DNA of 64,000 nt from Arthrobacter pigmenti. GTDB lineage: Bacteria > Actinomycetota > Actinomycetes > Actinomycetales > Micrococcaceae. The position numbers and the translations under genes were made by a program. Shown here one piece after another: positions 9,461 to 17,585 of the stretch (within the stretch, counting starts at the first letter, position 1; every line of letters begins with the position of its first letter). Under the pieces are notes generated by a model. It was given only the letters and a program-made list of their open reading frames with translations. It was not told where the DNA came from and did not search any database. The stretch spans positions 1,426,001 through 1,490,000 of the forward strand of contig NZ_JAATJL010000001.1 in assembly GCF_011927905.1 (NCBI RefSeq), read 5' to 3'.

Positions 9461-10708
9461 GTGGCTGTTCGCTGGCGAACCGCAGGGATGTCGGGGTTGG
9501 GAATCGTAGTGGCGCTGGCATGCTCGGGTTGCATGGGGGTGGGCGAGGGGCGCACCACCGAGGGAACACAGCAAACGACGACGACGACGGCGCCGCAGCC
9601 TTCCGCCAGCACCGAACCCGAGCCGTCTGCCGAGCCAACCCCCGAACCGACCCCGGGCAAAGGCCCCGACTGTCCCACTGACCGGTGTTTCACGCTCATG
9701 GCCTCCGGTGACCTTCTGGTTCATCCCCAGCTCTGGGACCAGGCGGCGGTCGACGCCCAGAGAACCGGAAACGGAACCCTCGACTTCGAGCCCCTGCTGG
9801 CGGGCCAGCGTCCCTATATCGAGAACAGCGACCTCGCGGTGTGCCACATGGAAACCCCTGTTGCCACCCCGGATGGGCCGTTCAGCGGCTACCCCCAGTT
9901 CAACGTGCCGCCCCAGATCCTGGATGCGGCCACGGCAGCTGGCTACCAGGCCTGCACCACTGCCAGCAACCACACGATCGACGCCGGAACCGAGGGGCTC
10001 GTGCGAACACTCGACACGCTCGACCGCCTGGGCCTTGAGCACACGGGTTCCTACCGTACTGAGCAGGACGCGCAGGAGCTGATGATCCTTGATGCTCCCG
10101 CAGCGAAGGTGGCGGTCATCGAAGCGACCTATGGACTGAACGGGCTCATCCCGGAGTTTGACTGGCAGGTGGACATGCTGGACGCCCCGACGATGATCGC
10201 CAAGGCGGAACGCGCTCGACAGGAGGGCGCCGACGTCGTTATCGCGGCAATTCACGCCGGGGATGAGTACGCGTCGCTGCCCAACCAGCAGCAAATTGAC
10301 TTGGCTCACGCGCTCGCGGACAGCGGGGCAGTTGATTTCATCTACGGGCACCACACCCACTCCGTGCTGCCGATCGAGTACTACAACGACACCTGGATCG
10401 TCTATGGACTCGGGAACGGGGTCACGGAACTCTCTCCTGTGTACGACGTCAACAACGAGGGCCTTACCGTGCGCGCGCAGTTTGCGGAGGAGGATGGCGA
10501 GTGGACAGTCAGCGACCTCGCGTGGGTGCCTTCGGTGATCGTCCGGGATCCCTACCGCTGGTGCTCGCTCGCCCCCGACCAGGAGCCGGGCTCCTGCTCA
10601 ACGGTGGAGCACGAGGAGGCCGTCAAGGCACGCACCCTGGCGACGGTTGAAACGTATGGCGCGTCCGAGGACGGCGCGCACCAGTGGTCGGTGTCCGAGG
10701 AGGACTGA
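9461..10708 (+). CDS. CapA-family metallophosphatase-like lipoprotein (copy 2)
   Basis: This 415-residue paralog of the protein at 5350-6606 has the same elements in the same order: export signal, Thr/Pro/Glu-rich linker, GDLLVH, FSGYPQFNVPPQI, ASNHTIDAG, IHAGDEY, GHHTHSVLPIE and YGLGN. The lipobox is less canonical than in copy 1 (VALAC or ACSGC near residues 18-24), so lipidation is likely but not certain. I chose GTG at 9461 because GAGGAGG (9449-9455) lies just upstream; unlike copy 1 it has a clear ribosome site. It converges on gatD with a 16-base gap. Its role in capsule or polyglutamate metabolism is inferred from family only. Confidence 0.85.
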   Translation: MAVRWRTAGMSGLGIVVALACSGCMGVGEGRTTEGTQQTTTTTAPQPSASTEPEPSAEPTPEPTPGKGPDCPTDRCFTLMASGDLLVHPQLWDQAAVDAQRTGNGTLDFEPLLAGQRPYIENSDLAVCHMETPVATPDGPFSGYPQFNVPPQILDAATAAGYQACTTASNHTIDAGTEGLVRTLDTLDRLGLEHTGSYRTEQDAQELMILDAPAAKVAVIEATYGLNGLIPEFDWQVDMLDAPTMIAKAERARQEGADVVIAAIHAGDEYASLPNQQQIDLAHALADSGAVDFIYGHHTHSVLPIEYYNDTWIVYGLGNGVTELSPVYDVNNEGLTVRAQFAEEDGEWTVSDLAWVPSVIVRDPYRWCSLAPDQEPGSCSTVEHEEAVKARTLATVETYGASEDGAHQWSVSEED

Positions 10709-10724
10709 CCGGTGGAGAAGACGC

Positions 10725-11480
10725 TCAGCGCGGGCGTGTGCCCGCATGCTGCCGTGCGAGTTCGGCCAGGCTGTCGTCAACCTCGCCGGGTTCGAAGGAT
10801 CCGTATTTGCGCGTTACTGCCTGTTCGATCAGGAAGTCTGCGACAGCGGGGTTCTTCGGTAGCAGGGAACCGTGCAGGTAGCTCGCCACGATATTGAGGT
10901 GGCGCGCGCCCTCGTGGTTGTCGGTGGAGTTGTTACCCTCACCCTTGGTCACTGTTGCCAGCGGCCTCACGCCCGGACCGAGGAACGTCTGGCCACTGTG
11001 GTTCTCATAGCCGTGAACGTCGCCGAATTCCTCGCTGCGGGCCACCACGTTGCCGATCAGGCGTTCATCGCCGCCGTGCGTTTCGATGTCCAGGATGCCG
11101 ATGCCGGGAATCAGTGTGCCGTCGTGTGTCTTGAAGAACCTGCCGAACAACTGGTACAGCCCGCAGATCGCAAGCATCGGGGTTCCGTCCTCAGCGAGGG
11201 CGCGCAAGTGTGCGGCGTTGGACTGCAGGTCCTGCTGGATGACCACTTGCCCGCTGTCCTGACCGCCGCCGCCGATCAGGAGGTCCACCTCGTCCGGGAA
11301 GGTATCACCGGCGTTGTGTTCGAGGAGCATGGCGTCATAGCCGTGCCAGGCGAGACGCTGTTTGAGCACCAGGACGTTGCCCCAGTCGCCGTAGATGTTC
11401 ATGTCCCGCGGATAGAGCTGCAGGATGCGCACAGTTCCCTTGCTTGGGAGCTGTTCATTCGAAGTGTTGCCGGGAGTCAT
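10725..11480 (-). CDS. gatD: Lipid II isoglutaminyl synthase, glutaminase subunit GatD
   Basis: This 251-residue class I glutamine amidotransferase of the CobB/CobQ-like type frees ammonia from glutamine for MurT. The nucleophile is C106 (AICGLYQLFG) and the partner His is H203 (YLHGSLLPKNP); a GGGGQDSGQ loop lies near residue 70. The complex converts D-glutamate at position 2 of the lipid II stem peptide to D-isoglutamine on the inner face of the membrane. The ATG at 11480 overlaps the murT stop in an ATGA arrangement, which matches the obligate one-to-one complex. The last 20 residues, rich in Glu and Arg, are not conserved. Confidence 0.93.
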   Translation of the reverse strand: MTPGNTSNEQLPSKGTVRILQLYPRDMNIYGDWGNVLVLKQRLAWHGYDAMLLEHNAGDTFPDEVDLLIGGGGQDSGQVVIQQDLQSNAAHLRALAEDGTPMLAICGLYQLFGRFFKTHDGTLIPGIGILDIETHGGDERLIGNVVARSEEFGDVHGYENHSGQTFLGPGVRPLATVTKGEGNNSTDNHEGARHLNIVASYLHGSLLPKNPAVADFLIEQAVTRKYGSFEPGEVDDSLAELARQHAGTRPR

Positions 11481-12757
11481 GACACCACTTTCACGTCGGT
11501 GATTCTGGAAAGGTCCCGCCGGATGGCGAGCATCGCGGTGTAGGTGCAGAAGATCCGCTTCGGACGCCCCTGGGCGCTGCGGATGAATGTTCGCAGTGCC
11601 GGCCCGGTGTCGGTATCGACCGCCCGGGCGGGGACGTCGTCGTACTTCAGCCGGAGCGCCATGTCGTAGGCGCGCACACCGCTGACCATGTCCACGCCGC
11701 CGTCTTTCAGGCTGTCGAAGTCCACGTCCCACAGCCAGGACATGTCACGGCCGTCAGCGTAATTGTCATTGATCGCGATCATGGTGGCGTAACCGGCTGC
11801 GTCGAAGGATTTTAGGCCAAGCCGGAATCCGCTCGGGTTCTTCACCAGAACCAGTTCCAGCGGCTGCCCGTCCACCACGAGCGATTCGCCGCGCCCGAAT
11901 GCCGGCTCCACAGCGGCAAGGGATGCCAGCAGCGGTGCGCGCCTGACATCACCGCCCATGATCACCCGGGCCATTGCGAGCGCAGCGGCGGCATTGAAGA
12001 TGTTGTAGACCCCGCGCAGGCTGAGGTTCACCGTGCTGGTTTCACCGTCCATCGTGAATGAGGCAGTGTTCCCGTCCACCGTCTCCAGCACGACGTCGGC
12101 GGGCAGGTCCGAGGCGGGGGCCGTACCGGTGGCGCCGCGCAGTTCGTCGTCGCTGGGGAAGGTTCCCCGGAGAGACTCGTCCAGGCCGAAGTAGGTGATC
12201 GCTGTCCGGGGGATGGCCGAGGCGATCGATGCGACCCGCGGGTCCTCCCGGTTCAGGACCACGGTGCCCGTTGTCTTGCGTGCTATCTGCTCCAGTAGCC
12301 GCGTGGTTTTGTCGATCTCGCCGAAGCGGTCCAGCTGGTCGCGCAGCACGTTCAGCAGCAGGCAGTGCGTGGGCGGAACGAGGTTGACGAAGTGCACTGC
12401 GTGGGCTTCATCCAGTTCGAGCACCGCGACGTCGGCGTCGAGGCGACCGCGCCAGTCCACCTCGCCGAGGAGGGCCGCAGCCACACCCCGTGTGAAGTTG
12501 CTGCCGGTCCGGTTGGTGAAGACCTTCAGACCCTGGCCCTGCAGCAGCTCGACCACCATCTTGGTGGTGGTGGTTTTCCCGTTGGTGCCGCTGACGACGA
12601 CAACACCCCTTGGCAGGTTCCGTAGCGCCCTGGCCATGAACCCGGGGTCGATCCGCTCAACAACGAGGCCGGGAAACGCGGAGCCACCGCCCCGCAGCCG
12701 GGAAGCGGCGCGAACCGCTTTTCCCAGGGGGACGCTCAAGCTAGACAGGCCAGACAT
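11477..12757 (-). CDS. murT: Lipid II isoglutaminyl synthase, ligase subunit MurT
   Basis: This 426-residue Mur-ligase-like protein has the ATP loop SGTNGKTTTTKM at about residues 57-68, the middle-domain LELDEAH block, and a C-terminal DUF1727 domain containing INDNYADGRDMSW, where the conserved aspartates that serve GatD sit. It activates the D-Glu alpha-carboxylate of lipid II. The Cys4 zinc-ribbon insertion known from Staphylococcus MurT is missing: only two cysteines exist in the whole protein, far apart. The start at 12757 begins the homology and sits seven bases after a -10-like TAAGTT. It is divergent from pdxT. Confidence 0.93.
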   Translation of the reverse strand: MSGLSSLSVPLGKAVRAASRLRGGGSAFPGLVVERIDPGFMARALRNLPRGVVVVSGTNGKTTTTKMVVELLQGQGLKVFTNRTGSNFTRGVAAALLGEVDWRGRLDADVAVLELDEAHAVHFVNLVPPTHCLLLNVLRDQLDRFGEIDKTTRLLEQIARKTTGTVVLNREDPRVASIASAIPRTAITYFGLDESLRGTFPSDDELRGATGTAPASDLPADVVLETVDGNTASFTMDGETSTVNLSLRGVYNIFNAAAALAMARVIMGGDVRRAPLLASLAAVEPAFGRGESLVVDGQPLELVLVKNPSGFRLGLKSFDAAGYATMIAINDNYADGRDMSWLWDVDFDSLKDGGVDMVSGVRAYDMALRLKYDDVPARAVDTDTGPALRTFIRSAQGRPKRIFCTYTAMLAIRRDLSRITDVKVVS

Positions 12758-12764
12758 AGGTCCT

Positions 12765-12770
12765 AACTTA
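12765..12770 (-). promoter_or_regulatory. Putative -10 (TAAGTT) for a leaderless murT-gatD mRNA
   Basis: On the minus strand TAAGTT ends seven bases before the murT ATG at 12757. The intervening AGGACCT includes a weak AGGA, too close to serve well as a ribosome site. Confidence 0.45.
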
Positions 12771-12874
12771 TCGCGGTTTGGAACCTGCCCGGGCATGGCG
12801 CCTGAGGGATGCCGCCGTCGTCGTTGGCATGGTGGTTCATGACGTCGATTCGGCGCAGGAGAGGTGTCCCAACC

Positions 12875-12880
12875 TAGAAT
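12875..12880 (+). promoter_or_regulatory. Putative -10 (TAGAAT) for a leaderless pdxT mRNA
   Basis: TAGAAT ends six bases before the GTG at 12887. A GGAG follows the hexamer immediately, but it would lie only two bases from the start codon. Confidence 0.5.
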
Positions 12881-12886
12881 GGAGCG

Positions 12887-13600
12887 GTGACTTCCACCAA
12901 CCCACTGCCCGGCTCGCCCGTGCGCGTCGGCGTCCTGGCCGTGCAGGGCGACGTCCGTGAACACATCCGTGTGGTCGAAAAGCTCGGCGGGAGTGCAGCG
13001 GCAGTGCGTCGGCCCGGTGAGCTGGCGGACCTCGACGGGCTCATCATCCCGGGCGGTGAATCCACCACCATGGACAAACTGACCCGCGCTTTCGAACTCG
13101 CCGAACCCCTGCAGGAGATGATCCGCGGAGGGTTCCCCGTCTACGGATCCTGCGCGGGCATGATCATGTTGGCGGATACCATTGCGGACGCAGCACGCGA
13201 CCTGCGCGGAAACCCGCAGCAGACACTCGGCGGACTGGACATCGTGGTGCGCCGGAACGCGTTCGGCCGGCAGCGCGAATCCTTCGAAACGGACCTCGAC
13301 TTCGCCCAGCTCCCGGGGAACGGAGGGCCGGTCCGGGCGGTGTTCATCCGCGCCCCCTGGGTGGAGAAAGTGGGGGAGTCCGTTCAGACCCTCGCGCAGG
13401 TCGACGCGCCGGATACTCCGCCTGCCGAACACGGCGCTGAACAGGCCGGGGCAAGGGCGGTAGCTAGAATTGTTGCAGTTCGCTCTGGAAACCTGCTCGC
13501 AACGAGCTTCCATCCGGAGGTCACCGGTGAGCACCGGATCCATGAGCTATTTCTATCCATGATCGCGAAGAGAAGGGCAGAGCATGTCGGGGCACTCTAA
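12887..13600 (+). CDS. pdxT: Pyridoxal 5'-phosphate synthase glutaminase subunit PdxT
   Basis: This 237-residue class I glutaminase passes ammonia to PdxS. The GVLAVQGD start, the PGGEST loop (about 56-61), the nucleophile C89 ([10 protein letters not shown]) and the [13 protein letters not shown] end with the His/Glu pair are present. It is somewhat longer than the usual 190-200 residues because of an insertion rich in Ala, Glu and Pro near residues 160-185. It is 7.6 kb from pdxS and heads a block with yebC, whose ATG lies 17 bases inside its 3' end. The start is GTG at 12887. Confidence 0.95.
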   Translation: MTSTNPLPGSPVRVGVLAVQGDVREHIRVVEKLGGSAAAVRRPGELADLDGLIIPGGESTTMDKLTRAFELAEPLQEMIRGGFPVYGSCAGMIMLADTIADAARDLRGNPQQTLGGLDIVVRRNAFGRQRESFETDLDFAQLPGNGGPVRAVFIRAPWVEKVGESVQTLAQVDAPDTPPAEHGAEQAGARAVARIVAVRSGNLLATSFHPEVTGEHRIHELFLSMIAKRRAEHVGAL

Positions 13601-14342
13601 ATGGGCTACCACTAAACACAAGAAGGCCGTGATCGATGCCAAACGCGCCAAGTCCTTCGCGAAGCTGATCAAGAACATCGAGGTTGCCGCGCGCGCCGGC
13701 GGTGCGGACATGGCCGGCAACCCGGCGCTGGAACTCGCCGTGCAAAAGGCCAAGAAGACATCGGTGCCCAATGACAACATCGACCGCGCAATCAAGCGTG
13801 GCGCGGGCCTCACCGGCGAGGTGATTGACTACTCGGAAATCATTTACGAAGCACGCGGCCCGCAGGGTTCAGCCCTGCTGATCGAGTGCCTGACCGACAA
13901 CAAGAACCGCGCTGCCTCGGAAGTCCGCGTTGCGATTACGCGCAACGGCGGCACCATCGCCGACCCCGGGTCTGTGGCGTACCTGTTCTCCCGCAAGGGC
14001 GTTGTCACCCTTCCCCGGAAGGAGCTGAGCGAGGAGGACGTCCTGATGGCGGTCCTCGACGCCGGCGCCGAAGAAGTCATGGAATCCGGTGATTCCTTCG
14101 ACGTGCACTCGGAGCCGTCGGATCTGCGCGCCGTCGTTGCGGGACTGGAAGAGGCCGGCATCGAGTATGAAACCGATGAGGTTGAGTTCGTTCCCTCGAT
14201 GCAGGTGGAACTGGATGCCGACGCCGCGCGCAAATTCCTCAAACTGGTCGACGCCCTCGAAGAGCTCGACGATGTGCAGAACGTGTACTCCAACGCTGAC
14301 CTCAATGAGGACGTCCTTGCCGAACTGGACAGCGACGATTAG
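13584..14342 (+). CDS. YebC/TACO1-family protein
   Basis: This 252-residue cytosolic protein has the family's typical length and opening ([13 protein letters not shown]), the [12 protein letters not shown] block near residues 40-51, and an [16 protein letters not shown] segment. YebC proteins have been described both as DNA-binding regulators and as factors that ease ribosome stalling at proline-rich stretches; the sequence cannot distinguish these. An AGAAGGG site precedes the ATG. It overlaps pdxT by 17 bases and comes 44 bases before ruvC, the common actinobacterial pdxT-yebC-ruvC order. Confidence 0.95.
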   Translation: MSGHSKWATTKHKKAVIDAKRAKSFAKLIKNIEVAARAGGADMAGNPALELAVQKAKKTSVPNDNIDRAIKRGAGLTGEVIDYSEIIYEARGPQGSALLIECLTDNKNRAASEVRVAITRNGGTIADPGSVAYLFSRKGVVTLPRKELSEEDVLMAVLDAGAEEVMESGDSFDVHSEPSDLRAVVAGLEEAGIEYETDEVEFVPSMQVELDADAARKFLKLVDALEELDDVQNVYSNADLNEDVLAELDSDD

Positions 14343-14386
14343 TCCTTCCACCGCAGGCACCGCCGCATGACAGGGAGCACCCCGGG

Positions 14387-14962
14387 ATGACCGTGCGCGT
14401 GATGGGAGTGGATCCCGGACTGACGCGCTGTGGACTCGCCGTCGTCGACGTTGAGCCGAACCGCCGCGCCACGCTCGTCGCCGTCGGGGTGGTGGGCACG
14501 CCGGCAGATCAGAGCCTCGACAAACGGTTGCTGAAGATCGCGGAGTCGGTGGATATTTGGCTGGACGCCCACGCACCGGCGGTCCTCGCCGTCGAACGCG
14601 TCTTCAGCCAGCTCAATGTCAGCACGGTCATGGGTACGGCGCAGGCCTCGGGAGTGGTGATCGTCGCGGCGGCGCGGCGCGGCATTCCGGTGGCTCTTCA
14701 CACGCCGACCGAGGTCAAGGCAGCGGTCACAGGTAACGGCCAGTCGGACAAAACGGCCGTTACCAAGATGGTGACGAAGATCCTGCGGCTCTCCACGGCA
14801 CCGACACCGGCCGACGCCGCAGACGCGCTGGCGCTCGCCATCACCCACGCGTGGCGCACGGGGGCGTCGTCGCCGGCACAGTTGCAGTCGGGAAGCACGG
14901 GGCTGACGGCGGCCCAGCGTCTGTGGGCTGAAGCGGAAGCAAAGGCACGACGACGGCGGTGA
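14387..14962 (+). CDS. ruvC: Holliday junction endonuclease RuvC
   Basis: This 191-residue nuclease resolves Holliday junctions during recombination. The acidic active-site set is visible: D8 in [12 protein letters not shown], the glutamate in AVERVFSQ (about residue 68), and the aspartates in [14 protein letters not shown] near residues 145-150. The C-terminal 40 residues are a basic, Ala-rich tail without conservation. The ATG follows GGGAGCACC. It begins a ruvC-ruvA-ruvB cluster; 110 bases separate it from ruvA, so ruvA may have an extra promoter. Confidence 0.95.
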   Translation: MTVRVMGVDPGLTRCGLAVVDVEPNRRATLVAVGVVGTPADQSLDKRLLKIAESVDIWLDAHAPAVLAVERVFSQLNVSTVMGTAQASGVVIVAAARRGIPVALHTPTEVKAAVTGNGQSDKTAVTKMVTKILRLSTAPTPADAADALALAITHAWRTGASSPAQLQSGSTGLTAAQRLWAEAEAKARRRR

Positions 14963-15072
14963 GGTAGCGCTCCTTCGGTGTGGCGGTTGCAGGAATGTCC
15001 AGGGCGGGCCGTACGCTGATTCGTAGATATGTTCGGTGATATTCCCCTTCGACCAGCTTGGAGCCGCAGCGC

Positions 15073-15693
15073 ATGATTAGCTCTCTGACCGGAACCGTCA
15101 GCCATGTCGGCCTGCATTCCGCAGTCCTGGATGTAAGCGGGTTTGGAATGCTGGTCCAGGCAACGCCTCAAACGCTCGCCAACCTGCGTGTCGGTAATCA
15201 GGCCAGGGTCTTTACCGCGCTGATCGTCCGCGAGGATTCCATGACATTGTTCGGATTCTCGGAGCCGGAGGAGCGCGAAGTATTCGAAACCCTGCTTGGT
15301 GTCAGCGGCGTGGGTCCGCGGCTGGCCCTGGCAGTACTCGCCGTACACACTCCGGAGGCCATCCGTGTTGCTGCGTCCTCGGGCGATGATAAGGCGTTCA
15401 GCAAGGTACCGGGGATCGGACCGAAGGGAGCGCGGCGTATCGTGCTGGAACTGGCGGACAAACTTGTGCCGCTGGAATCAGGTCCAGCCGCTACGACGTC
15501 GAATCCCTGGCAGGGGCAGGTGCTCGCGGCGATGATGGGCCTTGGCTGGTCCGAGAAAGACGCCGGAGCCGCCATTGACGCGGCCGTCCAGGATTCGCCG
15601 GAGGTTGCCGCCGGCGGCAACGTGGGATCCATCCTGAAACTCACTCTGCGGCGGCTCGGTCAGGACGGCGCGCGCGCGTCCGTGCGGTCGTAG
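15073..15693 (+). CDS. ruvA: Holliday junction branch migration protein RuvA
   Basis: This 206-residue DNA-binding subunit forms tetramers that hold the junction while RuvB drives migration. It has the N-terminal OB fold (MISSLTGTV..., residues 1-63), two helix-hairpin-helix motifs ([13 protein letters not shown] and [13 protein letters not shown]) and a C-terminal RuvB-contacting three-helix domain (about 155-206). A TTG in frame at 15058 is possible, but ATG at 15073 starts the OB fold exactly and has GGAG nine bases upstream. ruvB follows after eight bases. Confidence 0.96.
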   Translation: MISSLTGTVSHVGLHSAVLDVSGFGMLVQATPQTLANLRVGNQARVFTALIVREDSMTLFGFSEPEEREVFETLLGVSGVGPRLALAVLAVHTPEAIRVAASSGDDKAFSKVPGIGPKGARRIVLELADKLVPLESGPAATTSNPWQGQVLAAMMGLGWSEKDAGAAIDAAVQDSPEVAAGGNVGSILKLTLRRLGQDGARASVRS

Positions 15694-15701
15694 GAGTTCC
15701 C

Positions 15702-16817
15702 ATGGCAGAGAACACCGAAGACCGCAACGAGCAGCCGCTCGTTTCTGCAGCAGTAGATCCGGAGGATCGGGCTGTCGAAGCGGCACTGCGCCCGAAGAAC
15801 CTCGATGACTTTGTGGGCCAGGCCCGGGTCCGGCGTCAGCTTTCCCTGGTACTGGAAGCATCCAGACTGCGCGGCCGGAGTGCCGACCACGTGCTCCTTT
15901 CAGGGCCACCCGGACTTGGCAAGACTACGCTGGCAATGATCATCGCGGCGGAGATGAACGCACCGCTGCGCATCAGTTCCGGCCCGGCCATCCAGCACGC
16001 CGGAGACCTTGCGGCGATCCTCTCGTCGCTGACCGACGGCGAGGTGCTGTTCCTTGACGAGATCCACCGGATGTCCCGTCCCGCCGAGGAAATGCTCTAC
16101 ATGGCAATGGAGGATTTCCGGGTGGACATCATCGTCGGTAAAGGCCCGGGCGCAACAGCCATCCCGTTGGAACTGCCGCCGTTCACACTGGTTGGCGCCA
16201 CTACCCGTGCTGGCCTCCTGCCGGGACCATTGCGCGACCGCTTCGGATTCACGGGGCACCTGGAGTTCTACTCCACCCAGGAACTTGAGCTTGTTCTGCG
16301 ACGTTCGGCGATGATGATGGACATGCGCGTCAACTCGGCGGCGTTCGCGGAGATTGCCGGTCGCTCGCGGGGCACGCCGCGCATCGCTAACCGGTTGCTG
16401 CGCCGTGTTCGTGACTGGGCGCTGGTTCACGCGGTTGATGTCGTCGACGCCCGTTGCGCTTCAGCGGCCCTGGATATGTACGAGGTTGATGCAAAGGGCC
16501 TTGATCGTCTCGACCGCTCGGTGCTGACCGCGTTGGTCACCAAGTTCAACGGGGGGCCGGTGGGCCTGTCCACCCTTGCCATTGCGGTGGGGGAGGAACC
16601 TGAAACGGTGGAGACGGTCGCCGAGCCGTACCTCGTGCGCGAGGGAATGCTCGGGCGTACGCCACGCGGACGGATCGCCACTGCAGCGGCCTGGGAACAC
16701 CTCGGCCTGGCTATGCCGGCGACAGTGGCGGCGGCCATGCCGGAGGACCTTTTCTCGGTGTACCAGGAGGTCAGCGACACCGCATCCGGCAATTACCTCG
16801 ACAACAGTGCCGGATAG
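15702..16817 (+). CDS. ruvB: Holliday junction helicase RuvB
   Basis: This 371-residue AAA+ motor powers branch migration. Walker A ([10 protein letters not shown], about residues 67-76), Walker B (LFLDEIHRM), sensor 1 (LVGATTRAG), the arginine finger region (GPLRDRFGF) and a C-terminal winged-helix domain ending in [10 protein letters not shown] are all present. The first 25 residues are a disordered actinobacterial extension. It ends the ruv operon; a 221-base gap precedes yajC, with a -10-like TACACT at 16892-16897 that could start the sec genes. Confidence 0.97.
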   Translation: MAENTEDRNEQPLVSAAVDPEDRAVEAALRPKNLDDFVGQARVRRQLSLVLEASRLRGRSADHVLLSGPPGLGKTTLAMIIAAEMNAPLRISSGPAIQHAGDLAAILSSLTDGEVLFLDEIHRMSRPAEEMLYMAMEDFRVDIIVGKGPGATAIPLELPPFTLVGATTRAGLLPGPLRDRFGFTGHLEFYSTQELELVLRRSAMMMDMRVNSAAFAEIAGRSRGTPRIANRLLRRVRDWALVHAVDVVDARCASAALDMYEVDAKGLDRLDRSVLTALVTKFNGGPVGLSTLAIAVGEEPETVETVAEPYLVREGMLGRTPRGRIATAAAWEHLGLAMPATVAAAMPEDLFSVYQEVSDTASGNYLDNSAG

Positions 16818-17038
16818 AAGCAACGCCCGGGTAAAGCATTGGCCGAAAGTGCTGCACGAGGGCGGGTGCGCATGTTCTGGGCTATACGGCTTACACTGAT
16901 ATGACGTGCGGCACACCGTGCGGCCATCGTTGTGGAATCACCATCCGGACCGGCCGCACAGGGCCGCGGAAATCGGCGTCGGAATCGCACCCGCTGCGGC
17001 CTGACTGCGCTGACCAAATATAGGAACGGAACTTTTCT

Positions 17039-17512
17039 GTGCTCGCAAATGTAGTTGCCCAGTCCACCGAACAGACCGGTGGCGGATTCGATATCTTCAC
17101 CCTGCTTCTTCCCCTGGCCCTCGCCTTCCTGATCTTCACCATGTTCCGGAAGCAGCGGAAGATGAAGAAGCAGGTTGCCGAGCAGCGCACGCAGATGATC
17201 CCGGGTACGGACGTCATGACCAACTTCGGCCTATTCGGAACCATCGTCTCGTTGGATGAGGACAACAACAAAGCGCTCATCGAGATTTCTCCGGGTGTGA
17301 CGGCTACGGTGCACTCCCAGACGCTCAGCAAAGTGGTCACACCTGAGCCTGTAGCCGAAGCGGAGCACACGGAGACAGTGCCCGACGACGCCTCCTCGCT
17401 CACCGATTCACCCAACGACACGGATCGCTCGGTCAAACCCGAGACACCCGAGGAAACCGCTGAGCGGCTGAACCGCGAGAACGCCCGCGATCGGAACGAC
17501 AAAGAGCAGTAA
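17039..17512 (+). CDS. yajC: Sec translocon accessory protein YajC
   Basis: This 157-residue protein has one transmembrane segment (about residues 16-36) followed by RKQRKMKKQVAEQ and the conserved MIPGTDVMTNFGLFGTIV block. It joins SecD and SecF in the holo-translocon. A long acidic Thr/Glu/Pro-rich cytoplasmic tail occupies the last 50 residues. GTG at 17039 is preceded by AGGAAC. It is 73 bases upstream of secD, the usual yajC-secD-secF order. Confidence 0.93.
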   Translation: MLANVVAQSTEQTGGGFDIFTLLLPLALAFLIFTMFRKQRKMKKQVAEQRTQMIPGTDVMTNFGLFGTIVSLDEDNNKALIEISPGVTATVHSQTLSKVVTPEPVAEAEHTETVPDDASSLTDSPNDTDRSVKPETPEETAERLNRENARDRNDKEQ

Positions 17513-17585
17513 TAGCCGACGCCCGTCGCAGCTGCTGCGGCGGTATTCGAAGTCTCACGTTTCCAACACGAAGGATTCACCCACC

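Noticed and set aside
16818-17038. Small RNA or gene between ruvB and yajC
   Set aside because: The gap holds GC-rich inverted stretches and a TACACT -10-like site but no coding pattern or recognised RNA family.
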